From: Exiguobacterium profundum | GTDB lineage: Bacteria; Bacillota; Bacilli; Exiguobacteriales; Exiguobacteriaceae | Direction: 5' to 3' | DNA length: 64,000 nucleotides | NCBI RefSeq assembly: GCF_001909285.1 | Contig: NZ_MRSV01000001.1 | Coordinates: 2,250,556 to 2,314,555, forward strand | In this document: one piece after another, positions 36,651 to 44,356 of the stretch | Layout of the letters: the number at the start of each line of letters is the position of its first letter | How positions within the stretch are numbered: the stretch's first letter is position 1 | Program-made: the position numbers and the translations under genes | Notes under the pieces: generated by a model | The model's database searches: none | The model's input: only the letters and a program-made list of their open reading frames with translations | What the model was told of the DNA's origin: nothing

Positions 36651-37225
36651 CAATACAACCCTTTTCTTTCACGCATCTCTTCTTCTCCGAAATCGACCAT
36701 ATCTCGTAACCGGTGCGCCAATCGTCCTGAAGCGTTGGCAGCGATGGCACCGACGAGATCGTCCATGAACGTATGCACTTGCCCATCATCCATCTTCGTG
36801 TCGAGTTGTTTGATGATACCGATTTTTGCCTTGTCTAAGTATCCGAAAGTCGTAACGGCAATCGAACCATATGTGTTGACGGCACCGATCGCAATCGTCT
36901 CGTCCACTCCAAATAAACCTTCGTCTGAGGCGATAATCGACAGAAGCGGTTCAGATAATTGCCCTTTTTCAGCCAACATATCGAGCTCTGATCCCACGAG
37001 AATCGCATGTTGTAGTTCACGTTTATCAAGAACCGCCTCGACAGAATCCATACAATCTTTTAGAGAAAGATGCGGCGAATAGGGTGCCTGCATCTGGTAT
37101 ACGATTTCAGCAATCGATTCAATTGTGACCCCGCGTTCGAGCAAACGAGCACGAGCCGCTTCTCGGACATCACGTGAGTGTGGTACGTGTTTCATAATAG
37201 GCGCAGGATCGAAATCCCGCTTCAC
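36650..37225 (-). CDS. Phosphatidylglycerophosphatase A-like protein (YutG family)
   Basis: The 191-residue sequence carries the YutG/PgpA-type region ARLLERGVTIESIAEIVYQM, SIIASDEGLFGVDETIAIGA, NTYGSIAVTTFGYLDKAKIG and HTFMDDLVGAIAANASGRLAHR. The family removes phosphate from phosphatidylglycerophosphate. The start is uncertain: GTG 37225 has AAGGGA almost touching it, and the next ATG (37195) has no ribosome site. First gene of a four-gene operon. Confidence 0.82.
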   Translation of the reverse strand: MKRDFDPAPIMKHVPHSRDVREAARARLLERGVTIESIAEIVYQMQAPYSPHLSLKDCMDSVEAVLDKRELQHAILVGSELDMLAEKGQLSEPLLSIIASDEGLFGVDETIAIGAVNTYGSIAVTTFGYLDKAKIGIIKQLDTKMDDGQVHTFMDDLVGAIAANASGRLAHRLRDMVDFGEEEMRERKGLY

Positions 37226-37370
37226 ATCCCTTCGTTCAGAGAGTCATCGTCTCTCTATATGATATAACCATTATACTGAAAAATTGAAAAAAGACGAACC
37301 CTGCTTTGACTTCCCACATTAAATCGGTCATCATTAACATGTAGGTTAAACGATTAAAGGGGGAAGAGGA

Positions 37371-37880
37371 ATGAAGATTGGGGTAGTCTTATTTCCGTCT
37401 AAACAAGTGCAAGATTTTGCGAACTCTTATCGAAAACGCTATGACACAAAATATGCGTTGATTTCACCTCACGTGACCATTAAAGAGCGGACAGAGGTGT
37501 CAGAAGAAGACTTGCCGAAAGTACTCGAGTACTTGCAACAAGTTGCGGATTCGACTAAACCGATTCAGTTAAAAGTCGATGGCGTTCGGTCTTTCGCACC
37601 GACGAACAATGTCTTGTATTTAAAAGTGTTACCGACACGTGATTTGTCGACTCTTCAGCAACGACTGCATGAAGGTGTGCTCAACCAAACACCGAAATAT
37701 GAATTCTTGCCGCACATCACGATTGGTCAAGATTTGACCGATGCCGAGCTGTTCGACGTCCTCGAACGTATGCGTATGGAGCAGGTTCATTTCGAAGAGA
37801 CGATCACTCGTATGGCCGTCATGTATGAACTCGAAAATGAAACATGGAACGTCTATGAGACGTTCCGTTTCCGAGGCTAA
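37371..37880 (+). CDS. yjcG: YjcG-type 2H phosphoesterase (2'-5' RNA ligase superfamily)
   Basis: A 169-residue protein with two HxT motifs, HVTIKE (H34) and HITIGQ (H115), which define the 2H phosphoesterase active site acting on 2',3'-cyclic or linear phosphates. Start MKIGVVLFPSKQVQDFANSY and length match B. subtilis YjcG. The ribosome site is AAAGGGGGAAG. Physiological substrate unknown. It ends in a hairpin that lies within the 3' end of the opposing small gene. Confidence 0.9.
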   Translation: MKIGVVLFPSKQVQDFANSYRKRYDTKYALISPHVTIKERTEVSEEDLPKVLEYLQQVADSTKPIQLKVDGVRSFAPTNNVLYLKVLPTRDLSTLQQRLHEGVLNQTPKYEFLPHITIGQDLTDAELFDVLERMRMEQVHFEETITRMAVMYELENETWNVYETFRFRG

Positions 37881-37882
37881 CC

Positions 37883-38071
37883 TTATATGCTCCGGTCGAC
37901 ATAGCGACCGGGGTTTTTTTCTTGCTCTTCTTCAAGCCATTCTTCACGTCGAGGTCGGATTCGTTGGACACGTTTGATTCGTGTCACCGGTTCGATGCTT
38001 GCTCGACCTGATGGCTGGACTTGTCGGTTGACGTATTGTACGACAGTAAAATCAATCTGATAGGGACCCAT
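37883..38071 (-). CDS. Small basic hypothetical protein (62 aa)
   Basis: A strong AAGGAGG lies seven bases before ATG 38071. The product (MGPYQIDFTVVQYVNRQVQP) is rich in Arg, Glu and Gln, with no membrane segment. Its last codons form the hairpin that terminates yjcG. No family recognised; existence rests mainly on the ribosome site. Confidence 0.5.
   Translation of the reverse strand: MGPYQIDFTVVQYVNRQVQPSGRASIEPVTRIKRVQRIRPRREEWLEEEQEKNPGRYVDRSI
37892..37920 (+). terminator. Terminator of yjcG
   Basis: Stem CCGGTCG/CGACCGG with a 6-base loop followed by GG and seven T residues. Confidence 0.85.
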
Positions 38072-38122
38072 GATCTGACCTCCTTCATAGGTCCTTACCC
38101 GATTTATTCACGAGGTAATACA

Positions 38123-38146
38123 AAAATGGCGCATCACTGCGCCATT
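38123..38146 (-). terminator. Terminator of fabI
   Basis: Minus-strand stem AATGGCGCA/TGCGCCATT, loop GTGA, then TTT, eight bases after the fabI stop. Confidence 0.82.
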
Positions 38147-38154
38147 CCCCAAAC

Positions 38155-38928
38155 TTATAAAATATGGTATCCGCTATCTACGTGAATGACTTCGCCGGTC
38201 ACGCCACTTCCCATCCCCGAGAGGAGGAAGAGGCCTGTCGAAGCTACTTCTTCCGCCGAAACGTTTCGACGCAATGGCGCCTTCTGTTCAAGCTCAGAAA
38301 GGATACTGTTGAAATCACCAACCCCTTTGGCTGACAATGTACGAATCGGCCCCGCCGAGATAGCATTGACACGCACACCATGTGGACCGTATTCGTTCGC
38401 CAAATACTTGACGCTCGAATCAAGTGCCGCTTTGGCGACACCCATCAAGTTGTAGTTCGGAACGACACGCTCGCCGCCGAGGTAAGTGAGTGTGATCACC
38501 GAGGCGTCTTGTGCGAAGTAAGGCTTCGCCGCTTTCACAACTGCCGTCAAACTATATGCTGAGATGTCTAATGCCTGCGCGAACTGACCACGTGTCATTT
38601 CTGAGAACTCACCGCGCAATGCTTCTTTGTCAGCAAATGCGATCGAATGCGCGATTCCTTGAATCTCGCCAGCTTGTTCGTGAATCGAACGGAATGTTGA
38701 ATCAATCGCTTCGTCATTCGTCACATCACACTCAAGTAGAATCGCTTCTTGTTTCAACTCACTTGCGAGTGACTCGAGACCCGATTTGAATCGTTCTGCC
38801 GCATACGTTAACACGAGCTTCGCCCCTGCCTCATCAAGCGTTTTGGCAATCGCCCATGCAATCGAGCGCTTGTTGGCAATCCCCATGACGACGTACGTTT
38901 TATTCGTTAATGTTGGATAAATTGACAT
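38155..38928 (-). CDS. fabI: Enoyl-[acyl-carrier-protein] reductase I (NADH)
   Basis: FabI catalyses the last reduction of fatty-acid elongation and is the target of triclosan. The 257 residues show the SDR-like cofactor region VVMGIANKRSIAWAIAKTL, CDVTNDEAI, HSIAFADKEALRGEF, and the catalytic YNLMGVAKAALDSSVKYLA (Tyr-x6-Lys). I use the second of two adjacent ATGs (38928), six bases from GGGGAG. A FapR-like box and a well-formed promoter lie upstream. Confidence 0.96.
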   Translation of the reverse strand: MSIYPTLTNKTYVVMGIANKRSIAWAIAKTLDEAGAKLVLTYAAERFKSGLESLASELKQEAILLECDVTNDEAIDSTFRSIHEQAGEIQGIAHSIAFADKEALRGEFSEMTRGQFAQALDISAYSLTAVVKAAKPYFAQDASVITLTYLGGERVVPNYNLMGVAKAALDSSVKYLANEYGPHGVRVNAISAGPIRTLSAKGVGDFNSILSELEQKAPLRRNVSAEEVASTGLFLLSGMGSGVTGEVIHVDSGYHIL

Positions 38929-38943
38929 CATAAACTCCCCTTT

Positions 38944-38960
38944 TTAGTACCTGGTGATAA
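38944..38960. promoter_or_regulatory. FapR-like operator upstream of fabI
   Basis: TTAGTACCTGGTGATAA matches the left half and core of the FapR box (TTAGTACCT...), with a degenerate right half. It lies between the predicted start site and the ribosome site, where FapR blocks transcription in B. subtilis. Confidence 0.7.
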
Positions 38961-38971
38961 TATCTGTTCTC

Positions 38972-39000
38972 AGATTACAGAAAGGTTTCTGTTTTGTCAA
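38972..39000 (-). promoter_or_regulatory. fabI sigma-A promoter with palindromic spacer
   Basis: -35 TTGACA (39000-38995), 17-base spacer, -10 TAATCT (38977-38972). The spacer contains the perfect inverted repeat ACAGAAA-GG-TTTCTGT (38977-38992), a possible second operator. Confidence 0.8.
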
Positions 39001-39077
39001 CCGACTCGTTACGTATTGCGATTTTTTTAAGTTGCGGTAAGATAAAATACGTATAGAAAGGGTGATTCGACTCCATT

Positions 39078-40244
39078 ATGAACCGTATACAATCATATTT
39101 TAAAAGTTTAGATACGACACTGTTGACCATCGTCTTCCTATTGATGATCATCAGTCTCGGTGCAATCTATACCGCTCAACCGATGTTGCCAACGCGACTT
39201 CAACATATCAACTTCGCTCTTGAACAAGGCATTCGTTATGTCATCGGCTTTTTTGCAATGTTCGCGATCATGACGATTGAATATGAGCAACTCCGGAAAA
39301 TCCATTGGTACTTATACGCATTCGGTCTACTTCTGCTCGTCGGTCTGATTCCGTTACGTGACACGTCGCTCGTACCGAACATTAACGGGGCGTATGGTTG
39401 GTATAACGTGCCTGGATTCAGTTTCCAGCCAGCCGAATTCATGAAGCTCTTTTTATTGATTTCCATGTCGACCATCGTCTATGAGCACAATAAACGTTAC
39501 GGATCGTCACAACTCGATACATGGCTTCTCGTGAAACTGGTACTAATCGCCATCCCGCCGCTCGGGCTGATTGTGACACAACCGGACTTAGGGACCGGGC
39601 TCGTTCTGATGACGATGCTCGGCGCCATCATCATCGTCTCGGGAATCGGTTGGAAGTGGCTTCTTGGTCTCTTCAGCGCTGCGGCTTTGACCATCGGCAC
39701 ATTCATGTATCTGTTCTTTGCCCATTTCGAAGTCTTACAAGCATTCGTACCTGGACACGCCCTCAACCGCTTCCAGGCCTGGATTTATCCTTACGAATAT
39801 TCAGATGATCTGGCATTCCAATTAATCAAATCGCTACAGGCGATTGGTTCTGGACAGATGTTCGGAGCAGGATACGGCCAGGGTCTCGTCTATTTACCGG
39901 AATCTCAAACGGACTTCATATTTGCTGTTATCGCAGAACACTATGGGTTCATTGGCGCAGCTCTCGTGATCATCGTCTTCTTCTTATTCCTCTATCGGAT
40001 GATTCACATTGCGTTAGAGTCTAGTAGCGCGTTCGGAAGTTATATCGTCACCGGTGTTATCGCCATGTTCACGTTCCAAGTGTTCCAAAACATCGGTATG
40101 ACAATCGGTGTCTTGCCGATCACTGGACTTACCCTCCCGTTCGTCAGTTACGGGGGAACAGGGATTATCATGAACATGATTGCCATCGGTCTCGTCATGA
40201 ACGTGGCCTCTAAATCAAAAACCTATATGTTTGATGATGATTGA
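39078..40244 (+). CDS. rodA: SEDS-family peptidoglycan polymerase RodA
   Basis: A 388-residue, ten-helix glycosyltransferase that polymerises lipid II during elongation with a class B PBP. Diagnostic segments are the extracellular GAYGWYNVPGFSFQPAEFMK, QPDLGTGLVL (catalytic-region Asp) and TLPFVSYGGTGIIMNM. Length and the loop favour RodA over FtsW, but SEDS paralogues are hard to separate. GGGTGAT lies somewhat far (11 bases) from the ATG. It is divergent from fabI and has its own terminator. Confidence 0.9.
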   Translation: MNRIQSYFKSLDTTLLTIVFLLMIISLGAIYTAQPMLPTRLQHINFALEQGIRYVIGFFAMFAIMTIEYEQLRKIHWYLYAFGLLLLVGLIPLRDTSLVPNINGAYGWYNVPGFSFQPAEFMKLFLLISMSTIVYEHNKRYGSSQLDTWLLVKLVLIAIPPLGLIVTQPDLGTGLVLMTMLGAIIIVSGIGWKWLLGLFSAAALTIGTFMYLFFAHFEVLQAFVPGHALNRFQAWIYPYEYSDDLAFQLIKSLQAIGSGQMFGAGYGQGLVYLPESQTDFIFAVIAEHYGFIGAALVIIVFFLFLYRMIHIALESSSAFGSYIVTGVIAMFTFQVFQNIGMTIGVLPITGLTLPFVSYGGTGIIMNMIAIGLVMNVASKSKTYMFDDD

Positions 40245-40246
40245 CA

Positions 40247-40277
40247 AAATCCCTCAAGGTTTTACCTTGAGGGATTT
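40247..40277. terminator. Bidirectional terminator
   Basis: Perfect 14-bp stem AAATCCCTCAAGGT/ACCTTGAGGGATTT around a 3-base loop between rodA and rluD. Confidence 0.92.
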
Positions 40278-40279
40278 CT

Positions 40280-41143
40280 TTATATAGTTCGAAAATCTTC
40301 CGGAATTGGCGCCTCAATCTGAATCTCATCCCCTGTCATCGGATGAATGAATCGCGCAGACGCGCTGTGAAGGGCGTGACGGGGCATACGAGTCGTTCCC
40401 CCATACATGGAGTCCCCAATGAGCGGATGACCAATATGGCGCAAATGCACGCGAATTTGATGGGTCCGTCCCGTCTCGAGTCGAATCGTCAATAACGAGC
40501 CGCTCTCAAATGGCTGACACGCGAGGATATGCGTGATGGCGCGTTGTCCCTCAGTTGTCACGACTCGCTCCATAATCGAGTTCTCGGCACGCCCAATCGG
40601 TGCATCAATCGTTTGTGGTGTCACTTCTTCTTCGACCAATGCCTTATACGTACGTACCAATCCATTCGCTTTCTGAAGTTCACTAAATCGATGATGAATA
40701 AATCCATACTTTGCAAACAAGACGACACCGCTCGTGTCGCGATCGAGCCGATTGATCACGTGAATCGCAGATGACAGACCGATGCGTTGATAATAGCCGA
40801 GTACAGCGTTCGCAAGTGTATCGGTCGGATGTAGTCGTGATGGAATCGTGGCAATCCCTGCCGGTTTATCGACCGCCAACAGCGTATCATCTTCATACAG
40901 AATTCGAATAGGACGATCTGAGGCGACCATGTCGAGTGAAGGGGCTTCAAGCGGGAATCGCACCATCACTTCATCCCCTGGTTCGAGTTCATGTCTTACG
41001 GTGCGGTGCATGCCATTCACTTCAATATCCCCTTCATGCTTCACGAGTGTGAGCATCTTTCGAGAAATCCCCATATCTTGCATTAAAAAGTCGCGAAGTG
41101 GGACGGCTTTCTCCACAACGCGACGAATCGTAAACCCTTGCAT
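40280..41143 (-). CDS. RluA/RluD-family pseudouridine synthase (YjbO type)
   Basis: A 287-residue enzyme with an N-terminal S4-like RNA-binding segment (about 15-70) and the catalytic motif INRLDRDTSG, where the Asp attacks uridine; LETGRTHQIRVHLRHIGHPL is the second conserved block. It probably modifies 23S rRNA. Three bases separate it from nadK; the order relP-nadK-rluD is that of B. subtilis yjbM-yjbN-yjbO. Confidence 0.92.
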   Translation of the reverse strand: MQGFTIRRVVEKAVPLRDFLMQDMGISRKMLTLVKHEGDIEVNGMHRTVRHELEPGDEVMVRFPLEAPSLDMVASDRPIRILYEDDTLLAVDKPAGIATIPSRLHPTDTLANAVLGYYQRIGLSSAIHVINRLDRDTSGVVLFAKYGFIHHRFSELQKANGLVRTYKALVEEEVTPQTIDAPIGRAENSIMERVVTTEGQRAITHILACQPFESGSLLTIRLETGRTHQIRVHLRHIGHPLIGDSMYGGTTRMPRHALHSASARFIHPMTGDEIQIEAPIPEDFRTI

Positions 41144-41146
41144 TCG

Positions 41147-41944
41147 TTACTTCCCTTCCTCGATGAACGATTCGCGAACTCGGCGCCAGAATGGGAAGGG
41201 CCGGAAGCGAGCGAACGTCACTTTTTCTTTTGCGACCGCACATCGAATCGAGACGACATCCGACCAGGACAACGCTTCTTGATGGTCAAACGCCAATTCA
41301 AATTCGGTTTTCGTGTGCGGTTTGATTTTCACTTGATGGTGTTTTGGTAAGAGAAGCGGTGCACCGATCGTTCGATACACTAGGTTGTTGATTGAAGCCA
41401 TCTCAGTCACTTGAATGGCTTCAATCGATGGGTGAACGATTGCTCCACCGAGTGCCTTATTGTAGGCGGTCGAACCCGATGGTGTCGATATACATAATCC
41501 ATCTCCACGAAACGTTTCAAAGTAGTCGTCTCGAATCGATAAATCACAGACGAGCGTGCGCTTGTAGTTCTTAATCGTGCAATCATTCATCGCCAGTCGA
41601 CGATCAGTCACCCCGTTCTCATAGTCAATGAGCACCTCAACGAGCGGATAGGAGACCGGCTCGAACGATTCGCTCGTGATCATCTCGGTCAGTTCATCCA
41701 ACTCCTCCGGTTGCCAATCGGCATAAAATCCGAGATGCCCGGTATGAATCCCGACAAGTAGCGTTTCATCGAGTCGGTCGATGTATTTATGAAACGCCTG
41801 TAACATCGTCCCGTCCCCTCCGACCGATACTACGATTCGGGGCTGTTCCGATAATGTATGCCCGGCGGCTTGAAGTTTTTCAGTCAGTTCCTGAGCGATC
41901 TCCGCTGATCGCGTATCTCCCCTCGATACAATCGCAAACTGCAT
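41147..41944 (-). CDS. nadK: NAD kinase
   Basis: Phosphorylates NAD+ to NADP+. The 265 residues carry the diacylglycerol-kinase-like motif VSVGGDGTMLQAF (GGDGT at 42-46), HTGHLGFYADW, the NDCTIKN segment and STPSGSTAYNKALGGAIVHP. It is a short bacterial type without extra domains and sits between relP and the pseudouridine synthase. Confidence 0.96.
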   Translation of the reverse strand: MQFAIVSRGDTRSAEIAQELTEKLQAAGHTLSEQPRIVVSVGGDGTMLQAFHKYIDRLDETLLVGIHTGHLGFYADWQPEELDELTEMITSESFEPVSYPLVEVLIDYENGVTDRRLAMNDCTIKNYKRTLVCDLSIRDDYFETFRGDGLCISTPSGSTAYNKALGGAIVHPSIEAIQVTEMASINNLVYRTIGAPLLLPKHHQVKIKPHTKTEFELAFDHQEALSWSDVVSIRCAVAKEKVTFARFRPFPFWRRVRESFIEEGK

Positions 41945-41956
41945 ATCGGTTTCCCC

Positions 41957-42601
41957 CTAGTCTTCGTCCGTTTTCACGTTCATCTCTTTATCCCGAAACA
42001 CTTGCTGGGCGTCCTGAATTTCAACGCGGAGTTGGCTCATCTCGGCATCGAGTAAAAAGGCCGCCTCGGCTGCACGTCTCAATCGTTCCTGCACTTCAAG
42101 AGGCATGTCACCATCATATTTATAATTCAATGAGTGCTCAATCGTGGCCCAGAAATTCATCGCAAGCGTGCGGATTTGCACTTCAACGAGCGTAGGGATT
42201 TCACCGTGAATCGTCTGAACCGGGTACTCGATGATGACATGATATGATCGATAGCCCGAGTCTTTCTGATGGGTAATGTAATTGCGTTCTTCCACTATTT
42301 TAAAATCTGTTCGACGATGTAGCAAATCCAAGACGTGAACGATATCATCGACAAATTGACACATGATTCGTAATCCCGCTATATCCTGCATATCCGTCGC
42401 CAATTCATGGTCAGCGATATTTTTTCGTTTCGCTTTCTCGAGAATGCTCCCGACCGGCTTCACTCGACCTGTGACAAATTCAATCGGAGAATGGTCATTT
42501 TGGGACTTGAATTGCTTTCGAACGGCTTTCAATTTGACTTTCAACTCGTCTACCGCGATTTGATACGGTACTAAAAACTGATCCCAGTTCACTGATTGCA
42601 T
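41957..42601 (-). CDS. relP: Small alarmone (ppGpp) synthetase
   Basis: A 214-residue single-domain RelA/SpoT synthetase (B. subtilis YjbM/SasB type) that makes (p)ppGpp without a hydrolase domain. The signatures are FVTGRVKPVGSILEKAKRK (ATP side), DMQDIAGLRIMC, DSGYRSYHVIIEY and EVQIRTLAMNFWATIEHSLNYK. First of the relP-nadK-rluD group. A LexA-like box lies in the divergent promoter region. The related SasA/RelQ type is excluded by order and C-terminal residues only. Confidence 0.93.
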   Translation of the reverse strand: MQSVNWDQFLVPYQIAVDELKVKLKAVRKQFKSQNDHSPIEFVTGRVKPVGSILEKAKRKNIADHELATDMQDIAGLRIMCQFVDDIVHVLDLLHRRTDFKIVEERNYITHQKDSGYRSYHVIIEYPVQTIHGEIPTLVEVQIRTLAMNFWATIEHSLNYKYDGDMPLEVQERLRRAAEAAFLLDAEMSQLRVEIQDAQQVFRDKEMNVKTDED

Positions 42602-42677
42602 ACGCTGTCACCACTTTCGTTCTTTTCCGGAAAAAACGCGTCCTTTCCGTATGTATCCGTTTGTATGGTATCATAAA

Positions 42678-42691
42678 CGAACAATTGTTCA
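42678..42691. promoter_or_regulatory. LexA/SOS-box-like palindrome between relP and yjbK
   Basis: CGAACAATTGTTCA matches the Gram-positive SOS box CGAAC-N4-GTTCG at 13 of 14 positions; the core GAACAATTGTTC is a perfect palindrome. It lies 20 bases before the yjbK start codon and 77 before relP. Confidence 0.5.
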
Positions 42692-42710
42692 TAGAATGGA
42701 GCGATGATTC

Positions 42711-43292
42711 ATGACCCAAGAAGTGGAAATTGAATTTAAATCAATGTTGACGAAAGACGAGTATGAGACACTCCTACGTGCCTATCAGCTTGATGACCAA
42801 GTTCGTTGGCAGGCGAATGATTATTTCGACACCCCTTCCTTTCAGCTAAAAGCGAACGGGGCAGCACTTCGCATTCGCGAGAAGAAACATGGTCAAGTGC
42901 TGACGTTAAAGCAACCCAACGAGGTCGGCTTACTTGAGACACACGCCACAATTACAGAAGATGAGGCTGAGGATTTGTTTAAGTATGGAATCATTCATGA
43001 CGAGCAAATGAAGCAGGCATTGGCTCCGTTTCAGCTAAATGCACCGCTTGAGCATCTCGGTCGACTCGAGACGAACCGGGCAGAGCTCCAGACAGAAGAC
43101 GGTCTCCTCGTTTTGGACGAAAGCCATTATTTGGAGACGACCGACTATGAAATAGAATTTGAAGTGACGAATGAAGAAGAGGGAAAACGTGCGTTCGAAG
43201 GACTTCTTGAAAAACATGGTCTCCCCTATCGTCCCGCTAAAAATAAAATCGTCCGATTCATGGAATTAAAAATAAGTCGGTTGGAAGGTTGA
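42711..43292 (+). CDS. yjbK: CYTH domain protein (YjbK type)
   Basis: A 193-residue triphosphate-tunnel metalloenzyme. The defining ExExK motif is at the start (QEVEIEFKSML), followed by alternating charged strands (AALRIREKKHGQVLTLKQP, YEIEFEV). Members hydrolyse inorganic triphosphate or thiamine triphosphate. Next to relP and spxH as in B. subtilis, although the yjbI, yjbJ and yjbL genes are missing. Confidence 0.9.
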   Translation: MTQEVEIEFKSMLTKDEYETLLRAYQLDDQVRWQANDYFDTPSFQLKANGAALRIREKKHGQVLTLKQPNEVGLLETHATITEDEAEDLFKYGIIHDEQMKQALAPFQLNAPLEHLGRLETNRAELQTEDGLLVLDESHYLETTDYEIEFEVTNEEEGKRAFEGLLEKHGLPYRPAKNKIVRFMELKISRLEG

Positions 43293-43320
43293 GCAGATAC
43301 ATTGCCAACCTTTTTTTTTC
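43285..43320 (+). terminator. Terminator of yjbK
   Basis: Stem AAGGTTG/CAACCTT with a 14-base loop and nine T residues; the 5' arm includes the stop codon. Confidence 0.82.
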
Positions 43321-43378
43321 GTTGCTACAATGAGTTTACAAAGTTAAATGAGTTTTTTGACGAGAGGAGGCGACACAA

Positions 43379-44152
43379 ATGGAACTTGAACAATGTAATG
43401 GGTCATCCTGTTCACTGGAAGAAACTCCTATTCAAGTAACGTATAAGCCATTGGAGTTATTCTATTTCATGGACATCTCAAGTCCTGAGAACTTTCATGT
43501 GATGACACTGATCAAAAAGTTAGAGATTGAATACGGACACGTGATTCGTTTTCGAATGGTCTCTACCGTTCCTAGCTGTGTTGGCGGATGTCAGGAAGAA
43601 GTTCGCCTTCTCACCATGATCAAAGCGCTGGAATTACAAGGGAAACGTCATGCGATGCGCTTCTTGCGTCATTTGCATGTGAATGATCTATTCTCTGGTG
43701 AACAACTTGGTTCAATCGATTTATGGGAAATCGCACGTTCTTTCGAAGAGTATGGCCTTGATTTAAGTGAACTCGAAGCCGATCTTCAATCGAACCAGCT
43801 CTTGAATGCACTAGCTGTCGACCATCAAGTGTTGAAAGATTGGGAGATTGAGTTATTGCCCGCACTCACATTCGTGACGCGCGATGAAGCATTGAAGATT
43901 GAAGGGGTTTATCCGTACGACGTCTATCAATCGGTCATGACTGAATTGTTAGGTTATGCACCGAGCCGTTCGACCGATTGGGATGTAGCCAAAGTGTTGG
44001 CACGCTATGATGCGTCGACCATAACAGAGCTATCGTACATTCTAGACTTGGATAAGACGGTGATTGAACGCGAATTGAAGAAACTCTCCCTACAACAGCG
44101 TTGCCGTCCTGTGCCAGGATGTAGCGGTGAAGCGTGGGCTCAAACGAAATAA
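43379..44152 (+). CDS. spxH: ClpXP adaptor protein SpxH (YjbH)
   Basis: SpxH is a DsbA-fold adaptor that delivers Spx to ClpXP and aggregates under disulfide stress. The 257 residues start MELEQCNGSSCSLEE, with the Cys pair at 6 and 11, then the thioredoxin-like LELFYFMDISSPENF and a helical insert. GAGAGGAGG precedes the ATG. The substrate gene spx and the other adaptor mecA are in the same window. Between it and pepF lies the RsaE/RoxS-like RNA, whose terminator it shares. Confidence 0.93.
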   Translation: MELEQCNGSSCSLEETPIQVTYKPLELFYFMDISSPENFHVMTLIKKLEIEYGHVIRFRMVSTVPSCVGGCQEEVRLLTMIKALELQGKRHAMRFLRHLHVNDLFSGEQLGSIDLWEIARSFEEYGLDLSELEADLQSNQLLNALAVDHQVLKDWEIELLPALTFVTRDEALKIEGVYPYDVYQSVMTELLGYAPSRSTDWDVAKVLARYDASTITELSYILDLDKTVIERELKKLSLQQRCRPVPGCSGEAWAQTK

Positions 44153-44190
44153 AAAAGAACCCCATGGCCGGGGAGCCATGGGGTTTTTGA
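44151..44190. terminator. Bidirectional terminator shared by spxH and the small RNA
   Basis: Stem CCCCATGGC/GCCATGGGG (44160-44168 with 44175-44183) with a 6-base loop, T tract on the plus side and TTCTTTTTT on the minus side. Confidence 0.93.
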
Positions 44191-44293
44191 CGTCTCAAGC
44201 GGGGACAAGAGACATCGAACCTTGAGGCCCGGGGAAGGCCTACAAGATGGGAGAAAGTTTACGGTCAATAAAGGGGTTTGTGATTGATTTCAC
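44151..44293 (-). ncRNA. RsaE/RoxS-like regulatory small RNA
   Basis: The predicted RNA starts near 44293 and ends at the shared terminator, about 140 nt. Order of elements: a 5' hairpin TGTGA-AATCAA-TCACA; single-stranded ACCCCUUUA; CUUUCUCCCAUC; hairpin CUUGUAGGCC-UUCCCCG-GGCCUCAAG; hairpin GUCUC-UUGUCCCCGCUU-GAGAC; and a terminator with CUCCCCG in its loop. Repeated C-rich loops pair with GGGGA ribosome sites and are the hallmark of RsaE/RoxS. The 5' half (GAAAUCAAUCACA, ACCCCUUU, UUUCUCCCAUC) agrees with RsaE as I remember it, and RsaE/RoxS lies beside yjbH in staphylococci and Bacillus. The two inner C-loop hairpins make this version longer. It has no coding potential. Confidence 0.82.
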
Positions 44294-44328
44294 ACTTATA
44301 ATATACCTAGTGCAGAATCATCTGACAA
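44278..44328 (-). promoter_or_regulatory. Promoter of the RsaE/RoxS-like RNA with Rex operator
   Basis: Minus strand: -35 TTGTCA (44328-44323), 17-base spacer, -10 TATATT (44305-44300). Plus-strand reading of 44278-44295 gives TTGTGATTGATTTCACAC, which matches the Rex consensus TTGTGA-N6-TCACAA at 11 of 12 defined bases and covers the start site. This predicts repression at high NAD+/NADH and release at high NADH. Confidence 0.78.
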
Positions 44329-44356
44329 CCTCTTTGTGCATATTGTCACATATTGT

